A stretch of 64,000 nucleotides of DNA from CAVOXO01 sp963700425 (GTDB taxonomy: Bacteria; Actinomycetota; Acidimicrobiia; Acidimicrobiales; Microtrichaceae): assembly GCA_963700425.1 (NCBI GenBank), contig CAVOXO010000007.1, positions 1 to 64,000 of the forward strand, read 5' to 3'. Positions 51,742-61,587 of the stretch are shown here, in pieces; the stretch's first letter is position 1; each line of letters opens with the position of its first letter. The notes below the pieces were generated by a model that had not been told where the DNA came from, ran no database searches, and saw only the letters and a program-made list of their open reading frames with translations. The translations under genes were made by a program, and so were the position numbers.

Positions 51742-52586
51742 TCACGACGATGCCGAGGCGTTCGGTCCCCCGGCTCGACCGACCGCCGACGGCCGGGGGT
51801 GTTCCAGCTCCACCAAACAGAACCAGGCGAGCAGACCCAGAGCGGGAACCCGGGAGAACAGCCACCGGTCGGTCGCCTCGAGGCGACCGAGAACGGCCTC
51901 GAACGATGGGCGGGACCTGAAGGCGAGAGCTGCCAGCGACGTCAGATGGAAGTACGAGATCTCCACGTGGCCGAACCTCTCCTTCATGAGGTCGACGTCG
52001 ACCCGTCGGAGTGGATGCTCATCGTCGGTGCGCTGAGAGGGCGTGACCCGCCGGTACAGCTCGATGGCCGGGTTGTATCCCAGCGGCTCGAGAAACAGAG
52101 CTCGACCGCCGGGCCTCAGCACCCGGGCGAACTCGGCCATCGACGTCGCCATGTCCAGATGGTGGACGATTCCCGATCCGATCACGGCGTCGAAGCTCTC
52201 GTCGTCGAAGGACAGCTCTTCCGCGTTCATCACCTCGAAGGTGGCGCCCGGTAGATCGGCGGCGCGCACGCTCGTGCCGCCTCGATCGCCACCGGCGAGA
52301 TGTCGATGCCGACCACCTCGCAGCCGCGAGCCGCCAGCACGAGGGCGAGCATCGACTCTCCGACGCCGACCTCCAACACCGTCGACCCCGTGGGGATCTC
52401 CTCGACCGCAGCGGAATAGGCGTCCCCGCTCGACCCGGTCACGGCATAGAAACGATCGGCCTTGCGCGCCTCGGTGTCATCGGCGAACCGTTGGTCGTGG
52501 AACTCACGCTCGCGTTCGGCGCGGGCGCGGACCTCGTCCCTGCCGTTCTGAGCGGGGGTGTTCGTCGACCCCGAGTCTCCAGCCAC
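51742..52586 (-). pseudogene. SAM-dependent methyltransferase (class I), frameshifted near 52272
   Basis: Motif I VLEVGVGESMLALVLAARGCEVVGIDIS is in the first frame, and the next motifs NAEELSFDDESFDAVIGSGIVHHL and RVLRPGGRALFLEPLG in the second. The change occurs just after AIEAARA in the GC-rich tract GAGCGTGCGCGCCGCC, and one base seems to be missing. Restored length about 281 aa. GTG 52586 has GGGAGGGA upstream. Substrate unknown; it is convergent with the DUF1501 gene. Confidence 0.85.
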
Positions 52587-52663
52587 GCGTCCCTCCCGGG
52601 TTCATCGGCGGACCCAGGATGACACGAGCGGGTCGATTCGACAACGGCGTCCGCTCTCGGACG

Positions 52664-53176
52664 TCACTCCGCTGAGTCGACGTCGGCGAGATCCCTCAAC
52701 CTGTCCCAACGCGCCCGCTCCTCGGCCTCGTGATCCGCTTCCCACCCCTCCTCCATGAGTCGCGCCGTCGTCACCGCCGAGCCCCACAGTGCGCTGATGC
52801 CGCACACGGCGGCGATGACGAGCATCGGCAGCAACGCCGCGGTCTCGAAGGGATGGAGCATGTGCCGGCCCAGAGCCACGCCCGCACCGATCGCCGCGAT
52901 CGCGCTGAGCGCGACCAGACGGCGGGGATTGTGCGCCCAGCCCCCGACGTGCTCGCCCACCCATTCCACGACGACCCCGATCGGGAGTAGCCACATCGCA
53001 GCGATCTCGAGTTGCGGCGCCCGCGCTCCGGCGACGATCACCGCTGCGATCACCAACGCGACGGGGTACAGGACGAGACATCGCCTGCAGACGTGCCGGC
53101 GCCCGATGACCACGCAGCGGTCGTAGGACTCGGGATGGTGATGGGACAACCACAGCGGGGTGGGCGCGGGGTCCAT
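52664..53176 (-). CDS. DUF2085-like small membrane protein
   Basis: 170 aa. SHHHPESYDRCVVIGRRHVCRRCLVLYP at the N-terminus resembles the DUF2085 Cys/His motif (Cys-His...Pro-Glu-Arg-Ser, then Cys-x-Arg-Cys). Four helices lie at about residues 38-60, 62-82, 90-110 and 113-135, ending in a charged tail. Function unknown. Confidence 0.75.
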   Translation of the reverse strand: MDPAPTPLWLSHHHPESYDRCVVIGRRHVCRRCLVLYPVALVIAAVIVAGARAPQLEIAAMWLLPIGVVVEWVGEHVGGWAHNPRRLVALSAIAAIGAGVALGRHMLHPFETAALLPMLVIAAVCGISALWGSAVTTARLMEEGWEADHEAEERARWDRLRDLADVDSAE

Positions 53177-53397
53177 ACCGTGACCATCGGCGTGGACGGC
53201 CGAATCTGTAGCGGTCCGATCGCCTCGCCATCAGGTGGCTCTGATCCGTCGCTCTCCGCCGCGTCGGCGACGCGTCGGCGCAGCCGAGCGATCCGTGGCA
53301 CAGGCCCGTGTGCGGTCCCCCGGACTCCGGGAACGCTCAGGGTCGTGAGCGGGAGCGGGAGCGGCCGGGGTGTCGGCCCTCCGTCCACCACCGACGG
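53177..53397. other. Intergenic region, nothing recognised
   Basis: Between two minus-strand genes. No frame with coding character, no hairpin of note and no TANNNT near either start. Confidence 0.5.
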
Positions 53398-54438
53398 TCA
53401 CGATGTCGGTCGCGTGCCGTCTTCCCGGGCGGCGCGTCGCGCCGCCACCGCCGCGTTGACGCGGGCGGCCACGACCACCGCGGCGCCCCGCGGACCGACC
53501 CCTCGCCGGATGCGCACCAGCTCGCGGCCACGGTCGGCCCACTCGGCCTTGTAGGGCTCGTCGCCTCGCAGCAGATCGAACTCCGTGCAGCCCGAGGCGA
53601 TGGCCTCGTTCACGATGCGGTGTCTGAGTACCGATCCGGACCCCCGGTACTCGTGATCTGTCAGGCGCCCCGCCTGATAGAACGAGGCGCGCCCGGCCAC
53701 CACGAACTCGATCTCCGCCGCGATCGTGACACCCTCGGCGGTGACGAGGCGCGACAACCACACGTCCCCGGACTCCGCACCCGCGACCGCCGCTCGCCTC
53801 AACGACTCCCACGCGCCTGCCACCCCCGAGGCGCCACCCCAGCGAGTGCCGTGGAGACGTTCGAGATCGTCGAGCGCGGTCACCATCCCGCCGGCGTCCA
53901 CCCGCTCGAACCGGATCCCGTCGCGGTCCAGGCGCTTCGACGTCCGCGTGATGGTCGAGCGAACCCTCCCCGGTCGTCCGGCGAGATAGTCCGAGGCGTC
54001 GTTCGGGAGTTCGACGTAGGGCGCCACCGCACGGACCGTGACCTCCCCGACACCCCGCACCCGCTCGACGAGCAGCGAGGAGGCGGCCACACCATCGAGG
54101 TCGATCACCCTCGACCCGCGGCGACCCAGCCAGTCGCACACCGCATCGGTGACCCTCCCGCGATCGGCGGGCGCGGCCACCACGTCGAGATGATCGGGCT
54201 CGAGCGCGCCGCCCCCGGCCACCTTGAGGGTCTCGACGCCGAACAACGTCGAGTGTTGGAGAGCCAGACCGCCGAGCAGCCCATCGCCCTCGCTCACCGC
54301 CACGATCACCGGGGATCCCTCGGTGGCACCGTCGACCCACCACGATCTGAGGAACGGCGAGGGGAGGTCCATCTTCTCGACGAGGGAGTCCCAGGCCCCG
54401 CCCCTGTCGCCCAGCGACGCCCACACCTCGGTCCTCAT
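53398..54438 (-). CDS. GNAT-type acetyltransferase (BioF2/CelD-like)
   Basis: 346 aa with the double-GNAT fold of CelD/BioF2-like proteins: RSTITRTSKRLDRDG near residue 160, then ASFYQAGRLTDHEYRGSGSVLRHRIVNEAI and FDLLRGDEPYKAEWADR at about 250-305. These often act in cell-envelope or polysaccharide decoration; the substrate is unknown here. Confidence 0.87.
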   Translation of the reverse strand: MRTEVWASLGDRGGAWDSLVEKMDLPSPFLRSWWVDGATEGSPVIVAVSEGDGLLGGLALQHSTLFGVETLKVAGGGALEPDHLDVVAAPADRGRVTDAVCDWLGRRGSRVIDLDGVAASSLLVERVRGVGEVTVRAVAPYVELPNDASDYLAGRPGRVRSTITRTSKRLDRDGIRFERVDAGGMVTALDDLERLHGTRWGGASGVAGAWESLRRAAVAGAESGDVWLSRLVTAEGVTIAAEIEFVVAGRASFYQAGRLTDHEYRGSGSVLRHRIVNEAIASGCTEFDLLRGDEPYKAEWADRGRELVRIRRGVGPRGAAVVVAARVNAAVAARRAAREDGTRPTS

Positions 54439-54506
54439 CGGCGCTCAGTGTGCCATAGAGGCGCGGAATCGCCCGAGATCCGGTCCATTCGCCCACCCGC
54501 GTTGGC

Positions 54507-54512
54507 TACGGT
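54507..54512 (+). promoter_or_regulatory. -10 hexamer TACGGT, leaderless promoter
   Basis: TANNNT six bases before GTG 54519. Confidence 0.5.
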
Positions 54513-54518
54513 CGAGCC

Positions 54519-55694
54519 GTGGACGTGGGGACGATCGGCGACACCGCCGACATCGCGGGCGAACTGCATCGTTGGATCTCGGCCCACCCCGACCCGAGCC
54601 CACGCCAGCTCGCCGAGGGTGGCTGGGTCGCCCCGCACTGGCCCCGACCGTGGGGACGCGCCGCCGAGCCGGCTGATCAGATCGCCATCGGAGCCCTGCT
54701 CGACGCCGCGGGAATCGAAATCCCCGACAACCCGATCGGAATCGGGTGGGCGGGGCCCACGCTGCTGGCGGCGGGGTCGGAGGAACAGAAGTCCCGATAC
54801 CTGACCCCACTGCTCGCCGGTGAGGAATTCTGGTGTCAGCTGTTCAGTGAGCCCGAAGCGGGCAGCGATCTCTCCTCACTCCGCACCCGGGCGGTCCGCG
54901 ACGGCGACGAGTGGGTGATCAGCGGCCAGAAGATCTTCACGACCTGGGCGGATCGGTCGACGTTCGGCATCCTGTTGGCTCGGACCGATCCCGACGTTCC
55001 TCAACACCGGGGCATCTCCTACTTCGTCCTCCCGATGGACCTCCCCGGGATCGAGGTCCGAGAGCTCCGTGAGATGACCGGTGGTCATCATTTCAACGAG
55101 GTCTTCCTCGACGGGGTCCGCGTCCGATCGGAGCACCTGATCGGAGCGGAGGGCGACGGCTGGCGACTGGCGCGGGTGACCCTCGGCAACGAACGGGTAT
55201 CGCTGTCGTCGGGCGGGGTGTGTTGGGGGATGGGCCCGACCAGCGATGACTTCTTCGACGTCGTCCGCGACCGCGGCGGTCTGGCCGACCCCCTGTTGCG
55301 ACAGCGGGCGGCCGAGGTCCACATCGAGGCCACGCTGGGCTCGTTGCTCAACCAGAGGGTCCTCGCCGACGCCCTGGCGGGCACCGACCCGGGGCCGCAG
55401 GCGTCGCTGAAGAAGCTGATGGCCGACGAGTTCGGGCAGCGGATCACCGAGCTGGCAGCAGACCTCACCGGGACCGCTGCGATGCTCGATGGCGGCGACG
55501 CAGCGGGGCCGCTCGGTGCGCCTCCCGGGGAGTGGCCGTGGGCGTTCCTCTTCGCACGCGCTCTGACGGTGGGCGGCGGCACCACCCAGGTTCAACGGAA
55601 CATCCTCGCCGAGCGCGAACTGGGCCTTCCACACGATCAGATCCCGACCGCGGCGCGACCCTGGAGTCGTCGCTCGGGCAAGGACGAATCGTGA
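54519..55694 (+). CDS. Acyl-CoA dehydrogenase family protein
   Basis: 391 aa FAD enzyme introducing a double bond into an acyl-CoA. CQLFSEPEAGSDLSSL near residue 115 and WVISGQKIFTTWADRS near 140 are typical, and VQRNILAERELGLPHD near the end resembles the C-terminal region of the family. The substrate chain cannot be told. GTG start. Its stop overlaps the next gene by GTGA, indicating a beta-oxidation-type operon. Confidence 0.92.
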   Translation: MDVGTIGDTADIAGELHRWISAHPDPSPRQLAEGGWVAPHWPRPWGRAAEPADQIAIGALLDAAGIEIPDNPIGIGWAGPTLLAAGSEEQKSRYLTPLLAGEEFWCQLFSEPEAGSDLSSLRTRAVRDGDEWVISGQKIFTTWADRSTFGILLARTDPDVPQHRGISYFVLPMDLPGIEVRELREMTGGHHFNEVFLDGVRVRSEHLIGAEGDGWRLARVTLGNERVSLSSGGVCWGMGPTSDDFFDVVRDRGGLADPLLRQRAAEVHIEATLGSLLNQRVLADALAGTDPGPQASLKKLMADEFGQRITELAADLTGTAAMLDGGDAAGPLGAPPGEWPWAFLFARALTVGGGTTQVQRNILAERELGLPHDQIPTAARPWSRRSGKDES

Positions 55695-56491
55695 TCGACA
55701 CTTCAGGATTCACCTGTTTCCGTTTCGACATCGTCGACGACCACATCCTCGTCGTGACCCTCGACCACCCCACCAGCGCGGTGAACGCCGTCGATTCGGT
55801 GCTCCACGACGAGTTCCGCCGGCTCTTCGGCCGCCTGCGCGACGAACGCGACCTTCGAGCCATCATCCTGCGGGCCGAGGGTGACGCCTTCTCCGCCGGT
55901 GGTGACTTCTCGTGGTTCCCGACCCTGAGATCCACCGAGGCCCTCACCGAACTCCGGGCCCACGCCCGCCGGATGATCTGGGACCTGCTCGATGTCGACG
56001 TTCCCATCATCGCCTCCGTCGGGGGAGCGGCCATGGGCCTCGGCGCGTCGATCGCCCTGCTCTGCGACGTCATCGTCTGCGCCGAGGACGCCGTGCTGGG
56101 TGACCCCCACGTCAGGGCGGGTCTCGTGGCCGGCGATGGCGGGGCGGTGATCTGGCCGATGGCGGTGGGTCCTGCGATCGCCAAGGAGCACCTGCTGACG
56201 GGGCGTCCGCTGGGGGCCGCCGAGGCGGAGCGGCGGGGTCTGGTCAATCGCGTGGTCGGCCGGGCCGACGTCGACGACACTGCACTCGGCATCGCCAGAG
56301 AGATCGCGGCGAACCCGCCTCTCGCGGTCCGCTACACGAAGGCGGCCGTCAACAAGGGGATCCGCGCCCGGATGGAGGTGGTCTTCGACTTCGCCACGGC
56401 CCTCGAGCTGGAGACCTTCCGCAGCGACGACCACGCCGAGGCGGTGTCCACGTTCGTCGAACGCCGATCGCCCACCTTCCGGGGTCGATGA
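55691..56491 (+). CDS. Enoyl-CoA hydratase/isomerase family protein
   Basis: 266 aa crotonase fold. Oxyanion-hole segments DAFSAGGDFSWFP (near residue 62) and VGGAAMGLGASIALLCD (near 108); GDPHVRAGLVAGDGG contains the second acidic position. Coupled to the dehydrogenase by GTGA and to the nitroreductase by ATGA. Confidence 0.92.
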   Translation: MIDTSGFTCFRFDIVDDHILVVTLDHPTSAVNAVDSVLHDEFRRLFGRLRDERDLRAIILRAEGDAFSAGGDFSWFPTLRSTEALTELRAHARRMIWDLLDVDVPIIASVGGAAMGLGASIALLCDVIVCAEDAVLGDPHVRAGLVAGDGGAVIWPMAVGPAIAKEHLLTGRPLGAAEAERRGLVNRVVGRADVDDTALGIAREIAANPPLAVRYTKAAVNKGIRARMEVVFDFATALELETFRSDDHAEAVSTFVERRSPTFRGR

Positions 56492-57222
56492 GCCCCGTCG
56501 GAGAGGGACCCGCCATGACAGAGAACGATCCGGATCGACCCGACTCGGCCGAGGCGGAGGTCGCTCCGTTGGACGCGTACGAAGCCGTCATGACCACGAG
56601 GGCGATGCGGCGCTTCACCTCCGAGGACGTGTCGGAGGACGATCTGTGGTCGGTCCTCGATGCCGCCCAACAGGGTCCGTCGGGCGGCAACATCCAACCG
56701 TGGCAGTTCGTCGTCGTCCGGGACCCCGACACTCGGACCGAGCTCGCCGAGCTCTACCGCTCGAGCTACCGCCGCTACGAGGCTGCGATGTTGGCCGTCG
56801 CGCCACCGCCCCGACCCGAGGACGCCGCGTCATGGGAACGGACCCTCCAGGCGTCACGCCACCTCGCCGATCATCTGGCCGAGGTACCCGTGCTCGTGGC
56901 CGTCGTGATGGCGGACATCGAGATGGCCGTCAGCGACGCGGAGGGCGCCATGGACGTGGGCACCCCGTTCGCCTCGGTGTACCCCGCGGTGCAGAACCTG
57001 ATGATCGCCGCCCGGATCCGGGGGCTCGGCTCCGCACTCACCACCGTCTACCGGGTCCGGCACGACGAAGTCCGCCACGTGCTGGGGATACCCGACGGAT
57101 ACCAGGTGGTCGCCCTCGTCCCTCTGGGTCACCCCCGTGGCCGCTTCGGGCGGGCGCGGCGCCGCCCGACCGAACGGGTCACCCACTGGGACCGCTGGGG
57201 TGATCGGCGGACGAGGAGCTAG
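56488..57222 (+). CDS. Nitroreductase-family flavoprotein
   Basis: 244 aa. TTRAMRRFTSEDVSEDDLW near residue 36, AAQQGPSGGNIQPWQFVVV and the C-terminal LVPLGHPRGRFG mark an FMN-dependent nitroreductase. ATG 56488 overlaps the hydratase stop; ATG 56515 has GGAGAGG seven bases upstream and may be the true start. It shares an operon with acyl-CoA enzymes; a link to that pathway is inference. Confidence 0.9.
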   Translation: MSPVGEGPAMTENDPDRPDSAEAEVAPLDAYEAVMTTRAMRRFTSEDVSEDDLWSVLDAAQQGPSGGNIQPWQFVVVRDPDTRTELAELYRSSYRRYEAAMLAVAPPPRPEDAASWERTLQASRHLADHLAEVPVLVAVVMADIEMAVSDAEGAMDVGTPFASVYPAVQNLMIAARIRGLGSALTTVYRVRHDEVRHVLGIPDGYQVVALVPLGHPRGRFGRARRRPTERVTHWDRWGDRRTRS

Positions 57223-57223
57223 T

Positions 57224-57769
57224 TCAGGCGACCTTGTACCAACCGCCACAGCCGACGGACTCGAAGCCCACGTCGGTCGGGGCGATCGTGACGCTCACCG
57301 GGCCGGGAGCCGTTCCGGACGCGATCACCCCGGTCCCGTCGTAGTCCCACTTCCAGTCCCGCAGCCGGATCCACAGACAGTCGCCCGAGCCCGAGCTCCT
57401 CCAGGTTCCGGCCATCATGTCGATGCCCACCCGGTGGTTCTGATCCGATTCCACCAACGCCCCGGGATGCGCCGTGTAGGCGCCGGCCTGCGGGGCGGTC
57501 CACGGTCCACACCTCTCGGACAGGAAGCGATCGTCGTCGGCGGTGATCTCGACGAACATGCGGCTGACCGCCCAGTTCTCCGCCGTGACGAAGCCGGGGT
57601 TTCCTCCCTGGTAGCGAGCCCAATGGCACTGGGGTCCCGCCGGCGCGGAATAGAGACCCGGCGGAATCTCACCGCCGCCGGATCCCACCTGCCAGATCCC
57701 GTCGCCGTAGCACCCCGTGAGCGCCACACACGCGGCCAACACCAACCCGATCGTTCCTCTTCGCAGCAT
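57224..57769 (-). CDS. Putative lipoprotein, unknown
   Basis: 181 aa. Signal peptide LRRGTIGLVLAACVALTGC with lipobox LTGC, followed by a Cys/Trp-rich domain (CHWARYQGG, CGPWTAP, GDCLWIRL, CGGWYKV). Four to six Cys suggest disulfides. ATG 57769 has GGGGAG six bases upstream. Confidence 0.78.
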   Translation of the reverse strand: MLRRGTIGLVLAACVALTGCYGDGIWQVGSGGGEIPPGLYSAPAGPQCHWARYQGGNPGFVTAENWAVSRMFVEITADDDRFLSERCGPWTAPQAGAYTAHPGALVESDQNHRVGIDMMAGTWRSSGSGDCLWIRLRDWKWDYDGTGVIASGTAPGPVSVTIAPTDVGFESVGCGGWYKVA

Positions 57770-57842
57770 CGACGACTCCCCAGCCATGGGTCGCGCTCCG
57801 CAACCCCTGTGTTCGGAAGGTACACAGACCGGGCGAGCGGCG

Positions 57843-59003
57843 CTACCCACCGACCCCCTGGATCAGGCGGTCGATCGCGTCGTCCAACACGGGCCACGGG
57901 GCCGCGAAGTTCAGCCGGACATGACCCGCCCCCGCCCGCCCGAAGTCCCGACCGGAACTCACCGCCAGTCGGCCGGCGCGCTCGATACGCCCGGCGGCAT
58001 CCTTGCCGAGTCCGAGCCCGGTGAGGTCGAGCCAGGCGAGGAAGGTGGCCTGGGGAGGCGAGAAGCCGATGTCGGGCCGTTCGGTGGCGAGACGCCGGGC
58101 GAGGTGGTCGCGGCGAGCGGTGAGCGCGCCACGCACACCGGCCAGCCATTGGTCACCTCTGGTCCACGCCGCGATGGTGACCTCCGCCGACAGCGTCGAG
58201 ATCTCTCCGCGGACCGCGGCGGGTCGACGGTCGAAGCGACTCACCAGGTCGGCTGTGGGCAGCACCACCACCGCGCATCGGAATCCGGCGACGTTGAAGG
58301 CCTTCGTCGCCGCGTTCACGGTCACGGTCCGACGGGCCGCCGCGTCGCTGACCGTGGCCATCGGCACGTGACGATTCCCGTCGTGGAGCAGCTCGGCGTG
58401 GACCTCGTCGACGATCACCAGGAGGTCGTGGCGCTCGGCGACCTCCGCGACCGCCACCAGCTCGGGGCGGGTCAACACCCGGCCCGTGGGGTTCTGCGGG
58501 TTGACGACGGCCACGAGTGAGGTCCTGGGGGTCACCGCCGCGTCGAGGGCCGCCACGTCGAACGTGGATCCGTCGTCAGGGGCGACGCACGGCACCTCGA
58601 CCACCGTCCTGCCGAGGTCGGCGGGCCGGCGGAGAAACGGCGGATACACCGGTGTGGGCACCAGGATCTCGTCGCCGGGGTCCGAGAGCGCCTCCACCAG
58701 CTGGCAGACGCCGGTCATCACGTCGGTGACGACAACCGCCCCGGCGGGGTCGACCGTCCAGTCCCACAACCGGGCGGCCCGGTCGACGAACGCCGCAATC
58801 AGCTCGGCACGCAGGGAATCCCGTGGGTAGCCCAGCTCGCCGCGGGCCGCCGCCTCCGCCAGGACCTCGGTGACGAACGGCGCGGTCGGAAGGTCCATGT
58901 CGGCCACCCACGCGGGGAGGACGCCGGGTGGGTACCGCGTCCACTTGAGCGTTCGTCGTGACGTCAGATCGGCGAGCCCCGTCCCGTCGAACGGGTCGTT
59001 CAC
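57843..59003 (-). CDS. PatB/MalY-type PLP-dependent aminotransferase (cystathionine beta-lyase-like)
   Basis: 386 aa fold-type I PLP enzyme. YPPGVLPAWVADMDLPTAP near residue 18, NPQNPTGRVL (about 165) and TVTVNAATKAFNVAGFRC (PLP lysine near 235) match the PatB/MalY C-S lyase group; plain aminotransferase activity is also possible. GTG 59003 overlaps the stop of the upstream flavoprotein gene (GTGA). Confidence 0.9.
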   Translation of the reverse strand: MNDPFDGTGLADLTSRRTLKWTRYPPGVLPAWVADMDLPTAPFVTEVLAEAAARGELGYPRDSLRAELIAAFVDRAARLWDWTVDPAGAVVVTDVMTGVCQLVEALSDPGDEILVPTPVYPPFLRRPADLGRTVVEVPCVAPDDGSTFDVAALDAAVTPRTSLVAVVNPQNPTGRVLTRPELVAVAEVAERHDLLVIVDEVHAELLHDGNRHVPMATVSDAAARRTVTVNAATKAFNVAGFRCAVVVLPTADLVSRFDRRPAAVRGEISTLSAEVTIAAWTRGDQWLAGVRGALTARRDHLARRLATERPDIGFSPPQATFLAWLDLTGLGLGKDAAGRIERAGRLAVSSGRDFGRAGAGHVRLNFAAPWPVLDDAIDRLIQGVGG

Positions 59004-60124
59004 AACTCTCCCGCCGAGACGTCGTGACCGAGGATCTCGCGACCGCCGACCACGAAGGTGGCGGGACCGACCATGACGTGTTGGGTGATGACGTGGGCGT
59101 CGCGCCACGCCTGTCCGATGGCGGAGTCGCTCCGTACCGACGACCCCCCGGCGTGATCGTGGAGGCGGGTCGTCACCCGAGCCGACGTCCGGACCGCGTG
59201 GGTTGCGGCGAGCCGGAGCTCCGCTCGCTCCGCGACGGTGGGAGCCCGTCCGACCGACACGTTGTCGACAACACGGTCGACGGTGGCGTGAAGGTGCGAC
59301 CGGGCCGCAGCCAGCTCGACCGACGATCTCCCGACGTCGCCCTGGACGACCTCACGATCGCCCAGCCGGCGCCTCGATCCCGTCGGGGTCTTGGCCGAGG
59401 CCAGATCGACGAACGCGTCGAGGGCTCCGGCCGCGACGCCGAGCGCGACGCCTGCAATGCCGACGGCGAGAAGGCCGAAGAGAGGAAAGCGGTAGAGCGG
59501 CGCGTCAATGCGGGGATCGGCGTCGCCGAGGTCGAACTCCATGACCCGGGCCGGCGGCACGGTCACGGCGTCGACCGACCAGTCATGCGAACCCGTTCCC
59601 TCGAGGCCGATCACGTCCCAGTTCGGTTCGATCGACACCGCAGAGCGCGGCACCCAGAACAGGCGGGGGACACCGTCGTCGCACACTGCTCCTCCCACGA
59701 ACCACGAACAGTTCTCCGAGCCGCTCCCCCACTGCCAGCTCCCGCTCAGCAACCACTCGCCGCCCGAACGCGACGCGGCCCCCACCGGCGCGTAGGTTCC
59801 GCCCCACACCGCTTCAGGGTCGGCGAAGACCTCGTCGGCACCCGCGGGATGCATCCGGCCGGCCAACGACGACGTCGTGGTCGCGATCATCACGCACCAC
59901 GCCGCCGAAGAGTTGACCGATGCGAGGCGTTCGAGAGTGGCGGCCACGACCGCCGGATGCACCTCGCCGCCTCCCCTGGCCGCGGGAACCAGCATCCGGA
60001 ACAGGCCCGCGTGGGCGATCCGGCCCGCGAGGTCGGCAGGAAGCCGTCGGGCGGCGGCCATCTCGTCGCGGCGCTCGGCCAGCTCGACCACCAACTCGTC
60101 GTCGATGTCGAGCGGTCGAGTCAT
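59000..60124 (-). CDS. Acyl-CoA dehydrogenase-fold flavoprotein (monooxygenase-like)
   Basis: 374 aa. Early NSSAAWCVMIATTTSSLAG and WLLSGSWQWGSGSENCSWFVGGAV, and a C-terminal helical bundle without the usual catalytic Glu position, resemble HsaA/DszC-like flavin monooxygenases rather than true acyl-CoA dehydrogenases. ATG 60124 begins MTRPLDIDDEL; longer starts are unsupported. Coupled to the PLP enzyme downstream, so the two may act on one substrate, possibly a sulfur or nitrogen compound (inference). Confidence 0.82.
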   Translation of the reverse strand: MTRPLDIDDELVVELAERRDEMAAARRLPADLAGRIAHAGLFRMLVPAARGGGEVHPAVVAATLERLASVNSSAAWCVMIATTTSSLAGRMHPAGADEVFADPEAVWGGTYAPVGAASRSGGEWLLSGSWQWGSGSENCSWFVGGAVCDDGVPRLFWVPRSAVSIEPNWDVIGLEGTGSHDWSVDAVTVPPARVMEFDLGDADPRIDAPLYRFPLFGLLAVGIAGVALGVAAGALDAFVDLASAKTPTGSRRRLGDREVVQGDVGRSSVELAAARSHLHATVDRVVDNVSVGRAPTVAERAELRLAATHAVRTSARVTTRLHDHAGGSSVRSDSAIGQAWRDAHVITQHVMVGPATFVVGGREILGHDVSAGEL

Positions 60125-60231
60125 GGGTCGGCCACGATCGTGCGGTCGGCGGAGCGGCCCGAGGTCGGCATCGGGACATGTAACCACGGAGCTGTCACCC
60201 CTCGCCGCTCATCTGCCACCATGAACTCGCG

Positions 60232-61587
60232 ATGACGACCGCATCTCCCGATCACTGGACTGCGGCGGTGCGGAGAAGGGCGACACTGCGCGATCGGGTG
60301 CGATCCCCCGACGGCACCGCCGGACTCGACCCGCTCGTCGCCGGCTGGGCGCTCGGACGGCTCGCCGCGCTCGGGGTGACCGTGCCGCTGTGGGGACCAC
60401 TCGTGCTCGGACGGATGGTCGCCAACCACTCGATGGCCACCGACCGGTCCTCCGACTTCCCCGATCAGCTCGACCGAATCGCGGCCGGTGAGGATCCCCT
60501 GGGTCCGGCCAACCGAACCGCCCGGATCGACGGCGCACAGCGCCTCGTCGTGATCTCCGATCTGCACCGCGGACCGGCGGGCCCACTCGACTGGCCACGG
60601 CGGCAGCACAGCGCGGCGGTCGTCGACGCCGTGTTGGTCCGCTACGCCGGTGAAGGGTGGACCCTGTGCGAGAACGGCGACGTGGAGGAGTTCTGGATGG
60701 TCGGGGGGACCACGGAAGGCGTCGCCTACGACGGGCTGCGCCTGGCGGGTTCGGTCGCCGACGCCCTGGGTCGACCCGACATCCTCGACCGCGTGTACCG
60801 AGACCATCTCGAGGCGATCATCGCCAACAACGACTCCACCTACGACATCATCCGCGATGGGTTCGCGGCGTCGGGTCGCTACCTGCGGGTGATCGGCAAT
60901 CATGACGATCCGCTGAGCCGGCCGCGGGTGTTCGACGTCCTCCGCTCGAGACTGGGCGAGGGAATCGTCGGTGCGGACTTCATCGTCGCGGAGCGCGACG
61001 GGACCGCCGAGGTCGTGATCACCCACGGCCATCACACCGACGGCTGGAACGGACCGGGTCGCGACACGTTGGGCAAGTTCGCGACCTGGTTGGGCTCGAT
61101 GCTGCGCGATATCCCCCTGGTCGCCGAGCCGGGGGGTCCTCCGTCTCCTGCCGCGACGTCAAGGTTGGTGGGGGGTGACGCACCGAATCGCCTCATTCCG
61201 GTACACCCGATCTTCGGAGCGACGCCGACCTTCGACACGATGGACGAGGAGTTGCTCCACGAGGCGCTGAGCGGCCGACGCGACGGCCCCTTCGTGATCA
61301 TGGGCCACACCCACTCGCCCGTGGCGTCGCCGGTGTCGCGGCGAGGCGATTCGTGGAGTCGGTACGCCAATTCGGGCAGCGGTGTCCTCCACCACGCCAT
61401 GACCGCCGTCGAAGTGGACGGAACCGGGGACGAGGTCTCGGTCACCCTCGTGATCTGGTCATCGGATGCCGACGGCCCCGACGTCGAACCCACCCGCTAC
61501 GAGCTCAGTCCCGTCGGCGATCGCCTGGTGGCCCGGGTTTCGTCACTGCCGGCCGGTGTGGCCGAACCCGCCAACACCTCGATCTGA
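60232..61587 (+). CDS. Calcineurin-like metallophosphoesterase
   Basis: 451 aa. Metal-site motifs in order: VVISDLHRGP (near residue 105), ENGDVEEFW (near 145), GNHDD (near 222), ITHGHHTDG (near 262) and IMGHTHSP (near 360). The 95-residue N-terminal part is unlike characterised enzymes. Substrate unknown. ATG start; no strong ribosome-binding site. Its 3' end overlaps the convergent dUTPase by 45 bases. Confidence 0.9.
   Translation: MTTASPDHWTAAVRRRATLRDRVRSPDGTAGLDPLVAGWALGRLAALGVTVPLWGPLVLGRMVANHSMATDRSSDFPDQLDRIAAGEDPLGPANRTARIDGAQRLVVISDLHRGPAGPLDWPRRQHSAAVVDAVLVRYAGEGWTLCENGDVEEFWMVGGTTEGVAYDGLRLAGSVADALGRPDILDRVYRDHLEAIIANNDSTYDIIRDGFAASGRYLRVIGNHDDPLSRPRVFDVLRSRLGEGIVGADFIVAERDGTAEVVITHGHHTDGWNGPGRDTLGKFATWLGSMLRDIPLVAEPGGPPSPAATSRLVGGDAPNRLIPVHPIFGATPTFDTMDEELLHEALSGRRDGPFVIMGHTHSPVASPVSRRGDSWSRYANSGSGVLHHAMTAVEVDGTGDEVSVTLVIWSSDADGPDVEPTRYELSPVGDRLVARVSSLPAGVAEPANTSI

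Noticed and set aside
53231..54496. 421-codon minus-strand open frame over the GNAT gene
   Set aside because: Frame-shifted shadow of the GNAT reading frame, which has the family motifs.
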